The translations under genes were made by a program, and so were the position numbers. Under the pieces are notes generated by a model, which had not been told where the DNA came from, did not search any database, and was given only the letters and a program-made list of their open reading frames with translations. A stretch of 64,000 nucleotides of DNA from Mariniflexile sp. TRM1-10. Its GTDB lineage: Bacteria > Bacteroidota > Bacteroidia > Flavobacteriales > Flavobacteriaceae. This document shows positions 63,550-64,000 of this stretch, piece after piece. The first letter of the stretch is position 1. Each line of letters starts with the position of its first letter. The DNA is taken from assembly GCF_003425985.1 (NCBI RefSeq), contig NZ_CP022985.1, positions 1,277,501-1,341,500 of the forward strand, in the 5' to 3' direction.

Positions 63550-64000
63550 ATGTAAATATTTATTGTTTTTTAATGGTTATATGGACACGAGCGATAGCGA
63601 ACTGGCGAAGCAATCGCTTTATTTTCATTGGTGTTTGGGTTTACAAATCATGGCGATTTCATAGTTTAATATTTTAAGTTAGTCAAAAACCTATGCAATA
63701 TTAAAACAAACAATTGAAAAAAAATTCAAAAAAGCTATTTTTGATGAATAATATTTAACAAATTTAACTTTTTTTTAGTAATTACATAAAACACATCAAT
63801 TTAATAGGAAATATTAAGAGACTATTTAACTCGGAAGAAAAGACAAAAAAGAAACTGATTGTCCGTGATTAATCATAATGAGCGTCTCCTCGAGCGCAGT
63901 CGAGAGGTTATTGACTTAACGACTTCAAAAGTAGGTCTCGACTGCGCTCGACCCGACAACGACATTCTCTCTAAATGATTGATTACGGATATACAAAAAA
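63550..64000. other. Gene-free right end of the window
   Basis: No convincing gene is seen. It holds a small AGCGAT/ATCGCT inverted repeat (63590-63618) close to the ald start, an AT-rich stretch, and from about 63818 a repeat with a strong inverted pair listed separately. Confidence 0.6.
63890..63951. repeat. Long inverted repeat related to family C arms
   Basis: Perfect 16-bp arms TCGAGCGCAGTCGAGA and TCTCGACTGCGCTCGA with a 30-base loop. The arms match in type the GACTGCGCTCAA arm in the element at 27679. No terminal CTGTCTAAAAAG repeats are evident; an AGAGACTATTTAA at 63817 may be a decayed end. Confidence 0.65.

Noticed and set aside
63866..63875. TGATTAATCA as a fourth FNR-like site
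   Set aside because: The half sites are separated by two bases instead of four, and no gene start is near.

Overview
The window is AT-rich and densely coded, and it comes from a member of the Bacteroidota, very probably a marine-type Flavobacteriaceae. The evidence is type IX secretion (T9SS) sorting domains on several secreted proteins, a DnaE with a fused N-terminal proofreading domain, Bacteroidota-only families (DUF4296, DUF4271, a long Ala/Glu-tailed S16), -7 boxes of the Bacteroidota form TAnnTTTG, and rare Shine-Dalgarno sequences. I cannot fix the genus. No rRNA, tRNA, CRISPR array, prophage or transposase gene was seen.

Layout. 1-8.5 kb: the 5' part of dnaE, two paralogous DUF2383 four-helix proteins that share an upstream palindrome, a 6-phosphogluconolactonase, rpsP-rimM, a trmN6-type methyltransferase carrying a repeat fragment inside its reading frame, and glutaryl-CoA dehydrogenase. 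8.7-13.8 kb: a 1148-residue protein that I read as a pyrophosphate-type PEP carboxykinase, a metallophosphoesterase and a lipoprotein. 13.8-28.5 kb: a ferredoxin island holding a 2Fe-2S ferredoxin, rseC-rnfBCDGEA, 2-oxoglutarate:ferredoxin oxidoreductase (korA is broken by a one-base frameshift), an 8-Cys ferredoxin, and pyruvate:ferredoxin oxidoreductase followed by a HEPN-like gene. NifU-like and Mrp Fe-S assembly genes flank it. 30-40.7 kb: secreted LRR and T9SS proteins, trmB, a LysE-type exporter, an alkyltransferase-like protein, a PhoR/PhoB-like pair and a LuxE-like adenylating enzyme. 40.9-64 kb: mostly housekeeping genes, including tyrS, pyrC, hemD, the ATP-type pckA, saccharopine dehydrogenase plus an Lrp regulator, glyS, comF, an omega-amidase/aminotransferase pair, a membrane MutS homologue, a BI-1 protein, a YugP-type protease and alanine dehydrogenase.

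How the genes fit together. The ferredoxin island can couple 2-oxoacid oxidation to ferredoxin and, through Rnf, to NADH and an ion gradient. The upstream regions of rnf, the ferredoxin gene and nifJ each carry one palindrome of the Crp/Fnr type TGAY-N4-RTCA. By eye I found no other match in the remaining intergenic gaps, which suggests a small redox regulon. The probable PPi-PEPCK, ATP-PEPCK and nifJ meet at the PEP/pyruvate/oxaloacetate node. Saccharopine dehydrogenase, glutaryl-CoA dehydrogenase and an Lrp regulator point to lysine catabolism.

The intergenic DNA holds at least three families of 130-215 bp elements with terminal inverted repeats, several placed between a stop codon and its terminator, and tandem arrays of 7- and 8-bp units, one of which touches a start codon.
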